Part shown: positions 9,209-18,114 of the stretch, piece by piece
Position numbering within the stretch: the stretch's first letter is position 1
Layout: every line of letters begins with the position of its first letter
Assembly: GCF_029277445.1 (NCBI RefSeq)
Contig: NZ_CP119566.1
Span: forward strand, 899,001 to 963,000
DNA from: Pararhizobium qamdonense
Lineage (GTDB): Bacteria > Pseudomonadota > Alphaproteobacteria > Rhizobiales > Rhizobiaceae
DNA: 64,000 bases
Direction of reading: 5' to 3'
Program-made: the position numbers and the translations under genes
The notes under the pieces: model-generated
Databases searched by the model: none
What the model saw: the letters and a program-made list of their open reading frames with translations, nothing else
What the model was told of the DNA's origin: nothing

Positions 9209-9614
9209 TGTCGCTGCGGTGTCTATGTGCCCGTTTCCCTCAATCTTTCCGAAATGACAGGACCGCGAGGGGTCCGTGAGTGCTGCAGCATGCGTGCGCT
9301 GCGGCGGTGCCCGAAGCGCACCGCGAAACGGTGCAAGAGCACATTGTTTTTATGTCTGCTTTCGGCTGCCATGCCAACCCGCAACGGCGATAAAATTGAC
9401 TGCCTGCGGCAATTCGTTGCCGGTCGTGGCGCAAAACTGCGGTTTGATGGCTGATCGTTGCCGCGCCGGTCAAACTGTGTTTGGAAACATCGGGCTGCGT
9501 TTTTTGTAACGAAGTGTAGGATCGGTGTGACGGGAAATATTTTGACACCGAAAACGGCCGGCAGCGGCGGATGCGCCCCGTGCGTTTTTCCGTTCTGCTG
9601 GTATAAACATCCGC
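9209..9614. other. Divergent intergenic region, mnhAB / response regulator
   Basis: About 400 bp between the divergent mnhAB gene and the two-component regulator. It must hold both promoters. Short open frames here do not resemble proteins. I did not find convincing -35/-10 pairs or a repeated operator for the adjacent OmpR-type regulator. A long minus-strand open frame that crosses this region is antisense to the regulator genes. Confidence 0.5.
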
Positions 9615-10328
9615 ATGGATACAATACCGCACATTCTTGTCGTCGATGACGATCCGGAGATTCGCCGGCTGCTTGGAAAATATCTCGATGGTCAGGGTTT
9701 TCGCATCAGTCTGGCCGGCAGCAAGGGCGAATGCGAGGCGAAGCTCGCCGAGCTGAAGATCGATCTTCTGGTTCTCGATGTCATGCTGCCGGATGGCTCC
9801 GGGCTTGATCTGTGCCGGTCGTTGCGCGGGCGGATGCCGCAGCTGTCGATCATTCTTCTGACGGCGCTCAAGGAAGATGTCGACCGCATCATCGGGCTTG
9901 AATTCGGTGCCGACGATTATCTCGGAAAACCGTTCAACCCGCGCGAACTGTCTGCCCGCATCCGCGCCGTGCTGCGCCGCGGCCGGGCCGAGGCGCAGCC
10001 GGCGGGAAGCCGGCAATATGTCTTTGCCAATTATGTCGCCGATATCGAAAGCCGCACCTTGCTTGCGCCTGATGGGAGCACCGTCGATCTGACCGGAGGC
10101 GAGTTCGAGCTTCTGGTGGTTTTCCTGCAGCGTCCGGGACGTGTTCTGTCGCGTGACTCGCTCTTGGATCTGACGCAGGGGCGAACCGCTGACCCGTTTG
10201 ACCGCTCGATCGATATTCTGGTCAGCCGCCTGCGCCGCAAGCTCGGCGATGCCAGCGTCTTTGCCATGCTGAAGACCGTGCGCAACAAGGGGTATCAGCT
10301 CGCGGTTCCCGTCGAGCGGAGCAACTAG
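9615..10328 (+). CDS. OmpR-family response regulator
   Basis: A 237-residue two-component regulator. The N-terminal receiver domain has the acidic pocket (VVDDD, D11-D13), the phosphoacceptor D55 in LLVLDVMLPDGSG, T83 and K105 in GKPFNPRELSARIRAVLRR. The C-terminal winged helix (from about residue 130) contains LTGGEFELLVVFLQRPGRVL and a DNA-recognition region ending RNKGYQLAVPV. It is followed with zero spacing by its histidine kinase. The pair diverges from the Mrp operon, so control of cation homeostasis is possible, but nothing in the sequence shows it. It resembles the OmpR-EnvZ group in the combination with a HAMP-type kinase. Confidence 0.93.
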   Translation: MDTIPHILVVDDDPEIRRLLGKYLDGQGFRISLAGSKGECEAKLAELKIDLLVLDVMLPDGSGLDLCRSLRGRMPQLSIILLTALKEDVDRIIGLEFGADDYLGKPFNPRELSARIRAVLRRGRAEAQPAGSRQYVFANYVADIESRTLLAPDGSTVDLTGGEFELLVVFLQRPGRVLSRDSLLDLTQGRTADPFDRSIDILVSRLRRKLGDASVFAMLKTVRNKGYQLAVPVERSN

Positions 10329-11588
10329 ATGTTGTCGCTGCGCACGCGGTTCACGGCACTTTTGATCATCTCGGTGGTTCTGGTTCTGGTGATCGCTGCC
10401 GTCATCACCGCCTGGCTTTTGCGCAAGCCGCCTGAAGTCATGTATGACCGGGTGCTGGCTGAAAAAGCCGAATTTGCGCTGCTTCTCTTGCGCGCCGATC
10501 CGCTGGCAGCCCAGACACTGCACATCGTCATTCAGGACAAGCCGCCGCAGGACCGGATCGATCCGGAGCGGACGGAGAATATCCGCGCGGAGGGACGCCG
10601 CAAGGGGTATACCGCCGATGTCGTCGTGCTCAAGAGCTTCAATCCGCATCGCTGGGATATCGCCATCCGGCTGGATGACGGGCGCTGGGCATACCTCGAT
10701 TTTCCTGATCCCACCCCTTTTCCCTATCTGCCGCTGGCGGCCTATCTGGCGCTGGTCGCGATCGGCATGACCGGCATTGCCACCTATGTCAGCAACGTGA
10801 TGATGCGGCCCCTGCGCATCCTGGATGAAACGATCGCCAAGATACGGCCGGATGGCATCATTCCCGAATTGCCGGAAACCGGGCCGATGGAGGTTCGCAC
10901 ATCCGCCAAGACCATCAACCGGCTGGCAACGCGCCTCAACGCAGCCGTGTCTAGCCGCATGCGGATGATTGCGGCCGCAGGCCATGACATGCGCACGCCG
11001 ATGACCCGCATGCGGCTTCGCGCCGAATTCGTCGTCGATGGCGATGACCGGCAGTCCTGGCTCAAGGATCTCGATGAACTCGATCATATCGCTGATAGCG
11101 CCATCCGGCTGGTGCGCGAGGAAATCAGCCCGGCGGCGCAGGAACAGGTGTCGCTTGACGTGGTTTTGCGCTCGGTAACCGCAGAGGTCCGGGAGACGGA
11201 TCTGCCGGTCGAGCATGGTGCAATCGTCCCTGTCCTGGTCAAGGGCGCCCCGTTTGCCCTCAAGCGTGCGTTGCGAAACCTGGTGGTGAATGCCGCGACG
11301 CATGGTCAGGGCGCACGCGTTTCGCTGTCCAGTTCCGGCGAAGAAGCGGTTCTCAGGATCCTCGACAGCGGCCCCGGCATTCCGAAGGATCTGCTCGACC
11401 GGGTGTTCGAGCCGTTCTTTCGCGTCGATCAGGCCCGGCGCCAGATCGTGCCCGGCGCCGGTCTCGGTCTCGCCATTTCGCAGGAAATTATTGAAAACCA
11501 TGGCGGCACGATCACCATCATCAATCGCCGGGAGGGCGGCCTGCTGCAAACCGTGCGTCTGCCGCTGTGCAAGCCGGACCAGTATTGA
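10329..11588 (+). CDS. Sensor histidine kinase, EnvZ/HAMP type
   Basis: A 419-residue inner-membrane sensor kinase beginning on the base after the regulator's stop. Residues 7-30 form the first transmembrane helix. A periplasmic loop of about 100 residues follows, and a second helix lies at about 134-158. Then come a HAMP linker, an H-box with H219 in AAGHDMRTPMTRMRL, an N-box (RNLVVNAATHGQG), and the ATP-lid motifs LDSGPGIP and GAGLGLAISQEIIENHGG. It should autophosphorylate and pass phosphate to D55 of the preceding regulator. The signal is unknown. The periplasmic loop has no domain I recognise. Confidence 0.93.
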   Translation: MLSLRTRFTALLIISVVLVLVIAAVITAWLLRKPPEVMYDRVLAEKAEFALLLLRADPLAAQTLHIVIQDKPPQDRIDPERTENIRAEGRRKGYTADVVVLKSFNPHRWDIAIRLDDGRWAYLDFPDPTPFPYLPLAAYLALVAIGMTGIATYVSNVMMRPLRILDETIAKIRPDGIIPELPETGPMEVRTSAKTINRLATRLNAAVSSRMRMIAAAGHDMRTPMTRMRLRAEFVVDGDDRQSWLKDLDELDHIADSAIRLVREEISPAAQEQVSLDVVLRSVTAEVRETDLPVEHGAIVPVLVKGAPFALKRALRNLVVNAATHGQGARVSLSSSGEEAVLRILDSGPGIPKDLLDRVFEPFFRVDQARRQIVPGAGLGLAISQEIIENHGGTITIINRREGGLLQTVRLPLCKPDQY

Positions 11589-11948
11589 TCGGGGTCAATG
11601 CTTCTCGGTGATGTAATAAAGGTTAGTAAAGTGGGCTCTGGGGATGCGCCGGTAGGCTGAGGAAGGGGAGCTTTCAGTTGGCAGGTTCAACCGGCCGGCG
11701 TTCAGCCGAATTGGCCGCGTTCAGACCGCGACAAATTCCAAATTGGGTTATTTCACGAGAGCGGAACACACTTTCCATCAGCGCTTGTGGCGGGATCAAG
11801 CGACCGGACGTCCGTCGGGTCAAAAGGCTCTTTCAGCTCAATGACTTGAGCTGGCTGGATCTCTGTGACAAGCACAGAGATGACGGAGAGTTTGCCAAAC
11901 GCATAATTTCCAAGTGACCTGCAAAAAAGCAGAGAAGGGCTTGGTCAA
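11589..11948. other. Intergenic region with no supported gene
   Basis: About 360 bp downstream of the sensor kinase. A 79-codon open frame (11,678-11,917, plus strand) begins here, but it resembles nothing I know, is rich in arginine and serine, and has no clear Shine-Dalgarno, so it was not called. The right end abuts the terminator of the efflux gene. Confidence 0.4.
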
Positions 11949-11983
11949 TAAAAAAAGCGCGGACGATGGAAATCGACCGCGCT
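11949..11983 (-). terminator. Rho-independent terminator of the efflux lipoprotein gene
   Basis: Read on the minus strand, a hairpin with arms AGCGCGG and CCGCGCT (11,956-11,962 paired with 11,977-11,983) has an inner CGAT/ATCG extension and is followed by a run of seven T. It lies about 45 bp after the stop of the outer-membrane factor gene, the right place for its terminator. Confidence 0.85.
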
Positions 11984-12027
11984 CTGTTTGTCCTGACGTC
12001 GAGGCTGCGGACAGGCTTGCGCCGTTC

Positions 12028-13440
12028 TTATTGTCCGATGGCCTGGATGCCTGCGCCACCGCCGATGGCGATGTTCAGAGCAACATAGTTGTTGGCGAGG
12101 TTGCGAATGCCGGATGCGAGCGCGATACGCGATGTTGCCAGCGAGCGTTCGGCGTCCAGAACGTCAAGCAGCGACGTGGCGCCGCCCTTGTAGCTTTCGC
12201 GGGCCAGACCCAGAGCCTGTTCGTAGGAGTCCACGACCTTCCGCAAAGCCGCCACGGTCTGGTAGTTGTTGCGCAGTGCAACGAGCGCGTTCTCGACTTC
12301 CTCGATGCCGTTCAGAACAGTCTGCTTCCAGGAGAGATATTGCTGCTGCGCGCCGGACTTGGCGATATCCACATTGGCCTTCAAACGTCCGCCGCTGAAG
12401 ATCGGGATATTCAGGCTTGGGCCGAAGGACCATGTGCTCAGACCACCAGCCACTGCGGAGACGATACGCGAACCGTCGATCGAACCGCTCAGGCTCAGGC
12501 TCGGATAAAGCTGGGCCTCGGCAACACCGATCTGGGCCGTGGCAGCGGCCAGAAGGCGTTCGGCTCTGCGGATATCGGGGCGGTTGCGCACGAGATCGGC
12601 AGGAATGCCGATCTTGGTATTGTAGCGCGGCGAAGGCTGGGACGCGCCATTGCGCAGGCCCGCCGTAACGGTGGTTGCCGGCAGTCCGAGCAGCGTCGCG
12701 ATATGGTTTGCCGCCTGGTTGAAGCCGGTCTGGTAGCCGGGCAGTTCAGCCAGCGTGCTGTTGACGAGGCCTTCGGCCTGGACGACGTCGAGGCTGGAGG
12801 CTGCGCCCGCTGCCTTGATGTCATTCGTCAGCTTCAGCGTTTCGCGCCGCGAGGCGAGGCTTCTCTGCTGCAGTGCATAGGCTTCCTGATTGTAGCGGGC
12901 CTCGATGTAGGAGGTGGTCAGATCGGAAAGATAGGCGAGGCGGGCAACGTTGACGTCGGCATAGGCGGCATCAAGCGAAGCGTTGGCGGATTCCTTGGCG
13001 CGGGCATACTGGCCGAACAGATCGATCAGCCAGGACGCATCGCCACCGCCGCCGATTGTTTTGGTTTCGCTGTGATCGCTTTGGCCCGCCCTGACCCGGG
13101 AGGAGCCATCCTGGCCAGCGACACTGGCCGAACCGCTGGCATTGATCTGCGGCAAGCCGCCGGATGCAGCGACGATGACATTGGCGCGGGCTTCGATGAT
13201 ACGTTCGATCGATTGCTGAACGTCAAGGTTTTCGCTGAGGCCCTGGGCGACGAGGCCGTTCAGCTTCTTGTCGCGGAAAGCTTCCCACCAGGGCTTCAGT
13301 GTGACGTCGGCTGCTTCGGCCTGGCCCCCTTGCGAAAACTTCGCCGGCACCGCTGCAGTCGGAGATTGATAATTCGGACCGACAACGCAGCCCGAAAGGA
13401 GAACGAGGCTCAAGGGAAAGAGCACTTTAGCAATTTTCAT
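12028..13440 (-). CDS. NodT/OprM-type outer-membrane efflux lipoprotein
   Basis: A 470-residue outer-membrane factor of RND-type tripartite efflux systems. The start is taken at MKIAKVLFPLSLVLLSGC, a lipoprotein signal with lipobox LSGC and lipidated Cys18. The frame is open 46 codons further upstream, but that stretch has no signal features. The mature protein begins VVGPNYQSP, typical of the NodT family. It shows two TolC-type repeats with long coiled-coil segments (IEEVENALVALRNNYQTVAA and REETLKLTNDIK-like helices). No inner-membrane pump or periplasmic adaptor is adjacent, so it is an orphan outer-membrane component that may serve pumps encoded elsewhere. Confidence 0.93.
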   Translation of the reverse strand: MKIAKVLFPLSLVLLSGCVVGPNYQSPTAAVPAKFSQGGQAEAADVTLKPWWEAFRDKKLNGLVAQGLSENLDVQQSIERIIEARANVIVAASGGLPQINASGSASVAGQDGSSRVRAGQSDHSETKTIGGGGDASWLIDLFGQYARAKESANASLDAAYADVNVARLAYLSDLTTSYIEARYNQEAYALQQRSLASRRETLKLTNDIKAAGAASSLDVVQAEGLVNSTLAELPGYQTGFNQAANHIATLLGLPATTVTAGLRNGASQPSPRYNTKIGIPADLVRNRPDIRRAERLLAAATAQIGVAEAQLYPSLSLSGSIDGSRIVSAVAGGLSTWSFGPSLNIPIFSGGRLKANVDIAKSGAQQQYLSWKQTVLNGIEEVENALVALRNNYQTVAALRKVVDSYEQALGLARESYKGGATSLLDVLDAERSLATSRIALASGIRNLANNYVALNIAIGGGAGIQAIGQ

Positions 13441-13936
13441 CTGGGTCCCCATCCGGCCCGAGCGGGTCGGTAACAAACGATTCACTTTTTTCGTCTTTAA
13501 CATTTTCCGCGTCCCTTGCGAGGGAACAATTGCAAACTTGTGTTCGAAATCAACTATCCCCAGCTTTGGTGTTTCCAAAGTGCCACGCCTTTGGACGTGT
13601 GGACCACGATTTCAAGGGTTGACGGAAAAAATATTTACAACGGATGGATGCCGTTTCTTCACGTGATTGGAAGGGATTTGCCATCCATCTCAATCCATTA
13701 ACGCGTGCACGTGTCCGGCGTTTGTCGCGGGAGTGTCGAATTGTTTCCGCAGTGTGACGCGCCGCCGTCGCTGTGTGTGCCGGGCATACCAAACGATCAG
13801 GTTAAAATGGGGAAGGCTAATCAGGCTGCGACCCACCGTCGTTTGCGGGCATTGAACGCTCAGTTCAGCGACGCTAACGGGAGGAGAGGCCGGTTCGATA
13901 AACCGAGCCCCGTTGATTTCTGAAGGTCGTCGAAAA
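13441..13936. other. Intergenic region with no supported gene
   Basis: About 500 bp between the efflux lipoprotein gene and the DUF3008 gene, upstream of the former. It is comparatively rich in A and T near 13,600-13,680. It should hold the efflux gene's promoter. Short open frames here look random. Confidence 0.4.
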
Positions 13937-14119
13937 TTACTTTTTCTTCTTCGGCAGGTTTTTGCGGTCTGTTTCCGCAAGCTCCTTCAGCTCTTTCTCC
14001 GACATGAATTTCTCCATGCTTTTGGAGGCGCCCTTGAGTTCCGATTTTTTCGTTTCACCGCGCTTGGCAGAGAGTGCCGCACCGGCTGCCTTTTGCTGGG
14101 CCTGGGATTTTGCGGGCAT
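13937..14119 (-). CDS. DUF3008 family small protein
   Basis: A 60-residue, lysine-rich, hydrophilic protein starting MPAKSQAQQKAAGAALSAKR and ending in a KKKK tail. The pattern AGAALSAKRGETKKSELKGA, then MEKFMSEKELKELAET, matches the DUF3008 family, common in alpha- and gammaproteobacteria. The function is unknown. The high charge and lack of hydrophobic segments suggest a small cytoplasmic, possibly nucleic-acid-associated protein. It stands alone, 42 bp downstream of the ligase gene. Confidence 0.85.
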   Translation of the reverse strand: MPAKSQAQQKAAGAALSAKRGETKKSELKGASKSMEKFMSEKELKELAETDRKNLPKKKK

Positions 14120-14161
14120 CGACTTTCTCCTCTCGTTGCATGCCCATTTAACAATCGCTGC

Positions 14162-15808
14162 CTAGATTGGTTCCGAAGGCTCTGCCAAATTGCTGGGTGC
14201 GCCGATCATCGCCTGCAGGGTTTCGAGCCTGTCTGCATCGCGTGGCAGCTTGTCGGTGCGCAGCCGCGATATGCGCGGAAAGCGCATGGCGACGCCGGAT
14301 TTGTGGCGGCTGGAAAAGTTGATGCCCTCGAAGGCGACCTCGACGACGAAACCATGATCGGCCTCTGCTCGGATCGAGCGCACCGGACCGAAACGTTCGA
14401 TCGTATTGTTGCGCACGTAGCGATCCAGCACCTCAAGCTCCGCATCGGTAAAGCCGAAATAAGCCTTGCCGACAGGCACCAGCACATCTTTGCCATCGCT
14501 CGTCATCCAGACGCCAAAAGTGAAGTCAGAATAGTAGCTTGAGCGCTTGCCGTGGCCGCGCTGCGCATACATCAGCACCGCGTCGACATTGTAGGGCTCG
14601 CGCTTCCATTTGAACCACGGCCCCTTCGAGCGCCCGGACGTATAGGGCGAATCCAGGCGTTTCAGCATGATGCCTTCGATCACCGGATCCGGCGGGTCCT
14701 TCCTCAAGCGGTCGAGCTCCTCCCAGCTCGAAAACGAGACGAGCGGGGACAGATCGAAATGCGAGGGGGCGGCCGTTTCAATGAGGGCAGAGAGTGCAGC
14801 GCGGCGGGTCAGGAAGTTTTCCGGGCGCATGTCTTTTTCCCCGGAAAACAACAGGTCGTAGCCTCTGATGAACGCCGGATAGTCATCCAGCATCTTTTTC
14901 GTCACTGTCTTGCGGTTCAGCCGCTGCTGCAGATCGGAAAATGTCCGCGTGGCGCGGTTGGTCCGCATGGTGCCGCCGACGAGCAGTTCGCCGTCGATAA
15001 TGCCTTCGAAATCCGCAGCTTCGAGAATATCGGGAAAGGCGCCGGAGATGTCGTCACCGCTGCGCGAATACAGCCGCCGCGTGCCGGCCAGATTGGCAAG
15101 TTGAACGCGAATGCCGTCCCATTTCCATTCGGCGGCAAAATCCCTCGGGTCGAGCAAGGTTAGATCATTGTCGCCAACCGGTGTTGCCAGCATCACCGCG
15201 TGAAACACGGCCGGCATATCGAGTTTCGGCTTGTCCGCCTTGCCGTCGAGCCATTGAAACAGGGACAAGTAGGGTGGCGACAGGCCGTGCCAGAGCGTTT
15301 CGATCTCCGTGACATCGACATTGCCCATGTCGGCGAGCGCCTGTTTCACCAGCCGTGCGGAAACGCCGATGCGCAAACCGCCGGTGATGAGCTTGAGGAA
15401 GGCGAACCGGCTTGATCCTTCGAGTTCATCCAGAAGATCGCGCACCAGCCCGTGCACGTTGGCCCGCCCGACGGTCTCCAGTTGATGCATGACGGCACCG
15501 AGAGACAGGTCTGGTGCGGCTGGTTTGTCTGTCGCTGCCGGTTCCCAGACCAGCGAGATGGTTTCGGCGAGGTCGCCGACATAATCATAGGAATAGCGGA
15601 ACAGCACCTCATCCATGCGCTCCAGAACGAGTTGCCGCAGCACGTTGGGTTTCACGGCCTTGAGAGTCAGCGTGCCGGCAATGGCGGCCAGCGCATAGCC
15701 GCGGTCGGGGTCGGGCGCCGTGCGGAAATAATCCGCCATCAGCTTGATCTTGGCATTGCGCTGCGGGGTGAGCACCAGACGGTCGAGCAGTTCGGCGAAG
15801 GCGCGCAT
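14162..15808 (-). CDS. ATP-dependent DNA ligase, cisplatin-damage-response type
   Basis: A 548-residue ATP-dependent DNA ligase (LigC1-like group; the family with TIGR-style name 'cisplatin damage response ATP-dependent DNA ligase'). The N-terminal DNA-binding domain is followed by the nucleotidyltransferase core. The adenylated lysine is in AEWKWDGIRVQLA, then come the RLYSRSGDDISG and DGELLVGG motifs, and the OB-fold has EGIMLKRLDSPYTSGRSKGP. It lies 3 nt after the metallo-beta-lactamase-type exonuclease gene and certainly shares its transcript. In other genomes this pair also travels with a DEXH helicase, which is not in this window. Confidence 0.94.
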   Translation of the reverse strand: MRAFAELLDRLVLTPQRNAKIKLMADYFRTAPDPDRGYALAAIAGTLTLKAVKPNVLRQLVLERMDEVLFRYSYDYVGDLAETISLVWEPAATDKPAAPDLSLGAVMHQLETVGRANVHGLVRDLLDELEGSSRFAFLKLITGGLRIGVSARLVKQALADMGNVDVTEIETLWHGLSPPYLSLFQWLDGKADKPKLDMPAVFHAVMLATPVGDNDLTLLDPRDFAAEWKWDGIRVQLANLAGTRRLYSRSGDDISGAFPDILEAADFEGIIDGELLVGGTMRTNRATRTFSDLQQRLNRKTVTKKMLDDYPAFIRGYDLLFSGEKDMRPENFLTRRAALSALIETAAPSHFDLSPLVSFSSWEELDRLRKDPPDPVIEGIMLKRLDSPYTSGRSKGPWFKWKREPYNVDAVLMYAQRGHGKRSSYYSDFTFGVWMTSDGKDVLVPVGKAYFGFTDAELEVLDRYVRNNTIERFGPVRSIRAEADHGFVVEVAFEGINFSSRHKSGVAMRFPRISRLRTDKLPRDADRLETLQAMIGAPSNLAEPSEPI

Positions 15809-15811
15809 GGG

Positions 15812-16822
15812 CTATTCTCCCTCGTCGTCGTAGCCGACCAGATGCAGCGGCCGGGCGGCAATGCCCTGCAGCTCGCACCAGCGCACCAACGCCTCTTCGC
15901 GGCCATGGGTGACCCAGACCTCACCCGGCTTGACCTCGTTGATCGTATCGAGCAGCTCCGGCCAGTCGCAATGATCGGAGATGATGATCGGCAGTTCGAC
16001 GCCGCGCTGCTTGGCGCGCTGGCGCACCAGCATCCAGCCGGAAGCGAAAATGGCAACCGGATCGGGAAAGCGCCTAGCCCATTTGTCGGCAAAGGCTGAG
16101 GGCGGACCGACGACCACGGCACCGGCAAAGGATTGCCTGTCTTTCGCATCGATCGTGGCGGGCCGCAGATCGCCCAATTCGATGCCTTCGCTTTCATAAT
16201 AATCGCATAGCCTTGCGAGCGCGCCGTGGATGAAGATGGGCTCGTGATAGCCCGCTTCGCGCAGGAGCATGATGACGCGTTGCGCCTTGCCCAGCGCATA
16301 GGCGCCGACCAGATGGGCGCGCTCGGGGAATTGCCGCAGGGATGTCAGGAGCTTGGCAATCTCGCCGCGATCGTCGGGGTGGTGAAATACCGGCAGGCCG
16401 AAGGTTGCTTCGGTGATGAAGACATCGCAGGGCACAGGTTCGAAGGAAAGGCAGGTCGGGTCCCGCCGCCTTTTGTAGTCGCCGGAGACGACAATGCGCA
16501 TGCCGCCCTGTTCGACGGCGATCTGCGCCGAGCCGAGCACATGTCCGGCTGGGTGAAAACTGACGGTGACATCGCCGATCGCCGTGCGCGTGCCGAGGAC
16601 GGCCTCCTGCGAACTGGTGCAGAATGCCTCGCCATAGCGGATCCGCATGATATCGAGCGTCTCGCGCGTCGCCATCACATGCGTGTGCCCGGCGCGGGCG
16701 TGGTCGGCGTGGCCATGGGTGATCAAGGCCCGTTCGACGGGCTGGACGGGATCGATATAGAAGCCGCCCTTCTCGCAAAAGAGACCCTTGGGCGTCGGGT
16801 AGAGCAGCGTTTCCGGTTTCAT
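15812..16822 (-). CDS. Ligase-associated DNA exonuclease (metallo-beta-lactamase/beta-CASP fold)
   Basis: A 336-residue metallo-hydrolase of the SNM1/CPSF-like family found next to this class of DNA ligase. The zinc motif THGHADHARAGH is clear, followed by HPAGHVLGSAQIAVEQ and VSGDYKRRRDPTCLSFEP. The start is set at MKPETLLYPTPKGLFCEKGG; a TTG 21 nt upstream is an alternative. The expected role is end processing before ligation in DNA repair. It lies 58 bp after the nucleoside hydrolase gene on the same strand. Confidence 0.92.
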   Translation of the reverse strand: MKPETLLYPTPKGLFCEKGGFYIDPVQPVERALITHGHADHARAGHTHVMATRETLDIMRIRYGEAFCTSSQEAVLGTRTAIGDVTVSFHPAGHVLGSAQIAVEQGGMRIVVSGDYKRRRDPTCLSFEPVPCDVFITEATFGLPVFHHPDDRGEIAKLLTSLRQFPERAHLVGAYALGKAQRVIMLLREAGYHEPIFIHGALARLCDYYESEGIELGDLRPATIDAKDRQSFAGAVVVGPPSAFADKWARRFPDPVAIFASGWMLVRQRAKQRGVELPIIISDHCDWPELLDTINEVKPGEVWVTHGREEALVRWCELQGIAARPLHLVGYDDEGE

Positions 16823-16880
16823 GCCTGTGAAGATAGATGGCAATCGCGCGACTGCCAGCTATCGCGGCGAATTTTTAAGC

Positions 16881-17840
16881 TCAGGCCGTCTCGGCCTGTC
16901 CCAATGTCTTTGAAATCAGATCGAGGACCGCTTCGGCATCGATGCCGATGCAGATGTTCTGGCTGGGTAGGTCGTCCCAGTCGTTCGGCGGGAAGATGTG
17001 ATCGTCGGCCTTCTGGATGGTCTGGCCGTCGGCAATGCCGCCGCAGACAACGCGGATCGCGCCGCTGCGCAGCGTGAACAGTTCCGGAGCCACGACATAG
17101 ACGCACGCGCAGCTGTCGTGCACGACCATGCCATCATCAACATGCTGTTCGTAGAAATCGATGTAGAACTGCGAAATATCCGACAACAGCTTTGCCCGCT
17201 TGCCGCCGGCCGCAACGATGGCCTCCAGCCTGGCACGGGTCATGACGGTTTTTTCGGTCACGTCCAGGCCCACGACGACGACTGGCCAAGGGGCCGTCAT
17301 CACCACGTTGGCTGCTTCCGGATCGCCGTGGATGTTGGCCTCGGCAGCGGGGGTGACATTGCCGCGCATATCGAAGGCGCCGCCCATGATGACAACGTCC
17401 TTGACCAGAACCGCGATGTCTGGATCGTCGCTGAGCGCTAGCGCCAGATTGGTCATGCGGCCAACGGCGACGATCGTCACTTCGCCCGGATTTGCGCGGA
17501 CCGTGTCGATGATGAAGCGATGGGCCGGACGCGGATCGCATTCCAGATCGACCGTTTCGGGAACGCCTATATTGCCGAGGCCGTCATCGCCATGAATGAA
17601 GGCCGGCCAATCGACATGGAGCCGCAACGGATCGAACGTTTCGCCCCGTCCCCTGGCGACGGGCGCTGCAATATCCCATTGCTGCTTCAGATAAAGCGCG
17701 TTGCGCGTCGTTGTTTCGATCGAGGCATTGCCGAAAACGGATGTGATGCCGATCAGGTCAATATCCGGATGGTTGTGCAGAAACAGCAGGGCCATCGCAT
17801 CATCGACGCCGGGGTCCGTATCAAAAATTACCTTATGCAT
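16881..17840 (-). CDS. Inosine-uridine preferring nucleoside hydrolase
   Basis: A 319-residue member of the IUNH family, which hydrolyses the N-glycosidic bond of ribonucleosides for salvage. The signature calcium-binding motif DTDPGVDDA is near the N-terminus (MHKVIFDTDPGVDDAMALL). VIMGGAFDMRGNVTPAAEAN and the C-terminal HDSCACVYVVAPEL also fit the family. Length is normal. It is probably cytoplasmic; no signal peptide is seen. Substrate specificity cannot be told from the sequence. Confidence 0.93.
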   Translation of the reverse strand: MHKVIFDTDPGVDDAMALLFLHNHPDIDLIGITSVFGNASIETTTRNALYLKQQWDIAAPVARGRGETFDPLRLHVDWPAFIHGDDGLGNIGVPETVDLECDPRPAHRFIIDTVRANPGEVTIVAVGRMTNLALALSDDPDIAVLVKDVVIMGGAFDMRGNVTPAAEANIHGDPEAANVVMTAPWPVVVVGLDVTEKTVMTRARLEAIVAAGGKRAKLLSDISQFYIDFYEQHVDDGMVVHDSCACVYVVAPELFTLRSGAIRVVCGGIADGQTIQKADDHIFPPNDWDDLPSQNICIGIDAEAVLDLISKTLGQAETA

Positions 17841-18114
17841 GATGTCTTCTTTTCGTTGATGGGTAGTCTACCAATATGCCGCCACTTTTAGCGGGGTGCC
17901 GCCCAAGAGCAACTGATTTTGCAACTCCAAATCGGGCAAAGTCTCAAATCAGGGCAAATCTGCCGGTTCCCAGTCACAAACGGCGTGGCCGCTTAAACTT
18001 TCCGAAACGTGGTGCGGTTAGGGTGGGCGCTCAATCAAAAATCAGGTTGTGCCTTTTGCCCGTTGAGATGCGCGGTGGTGGCCAGGAGTTGAGGCTGATG
18101 ACGGAGCAGCAGAC

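Noticed and set aside
9240..11549. A 769-codon open frame on the minus strand opposite the two-component genes.
   Set aside because: It is antisense to a well-supported response regulator and histidine kinase. Its product is rich in R, H, Q and D with no domain, as expected for the reverse strand of GC-rich genes.
11678..11917. A 79-codon open frame after the histidine kinase.
   Set aside because: No Shine-Dalgarno, no similarity to any family I know, and it runs toward the terminator of the opposite gene.
11914..13473. A 519-codon open frame on the plus strand opposite the efflux lipoprotein gene.
   Set aside because: It is the complement of the NodT-type gene, with no recognisable motif and a terminator hairpin inside its first codons.
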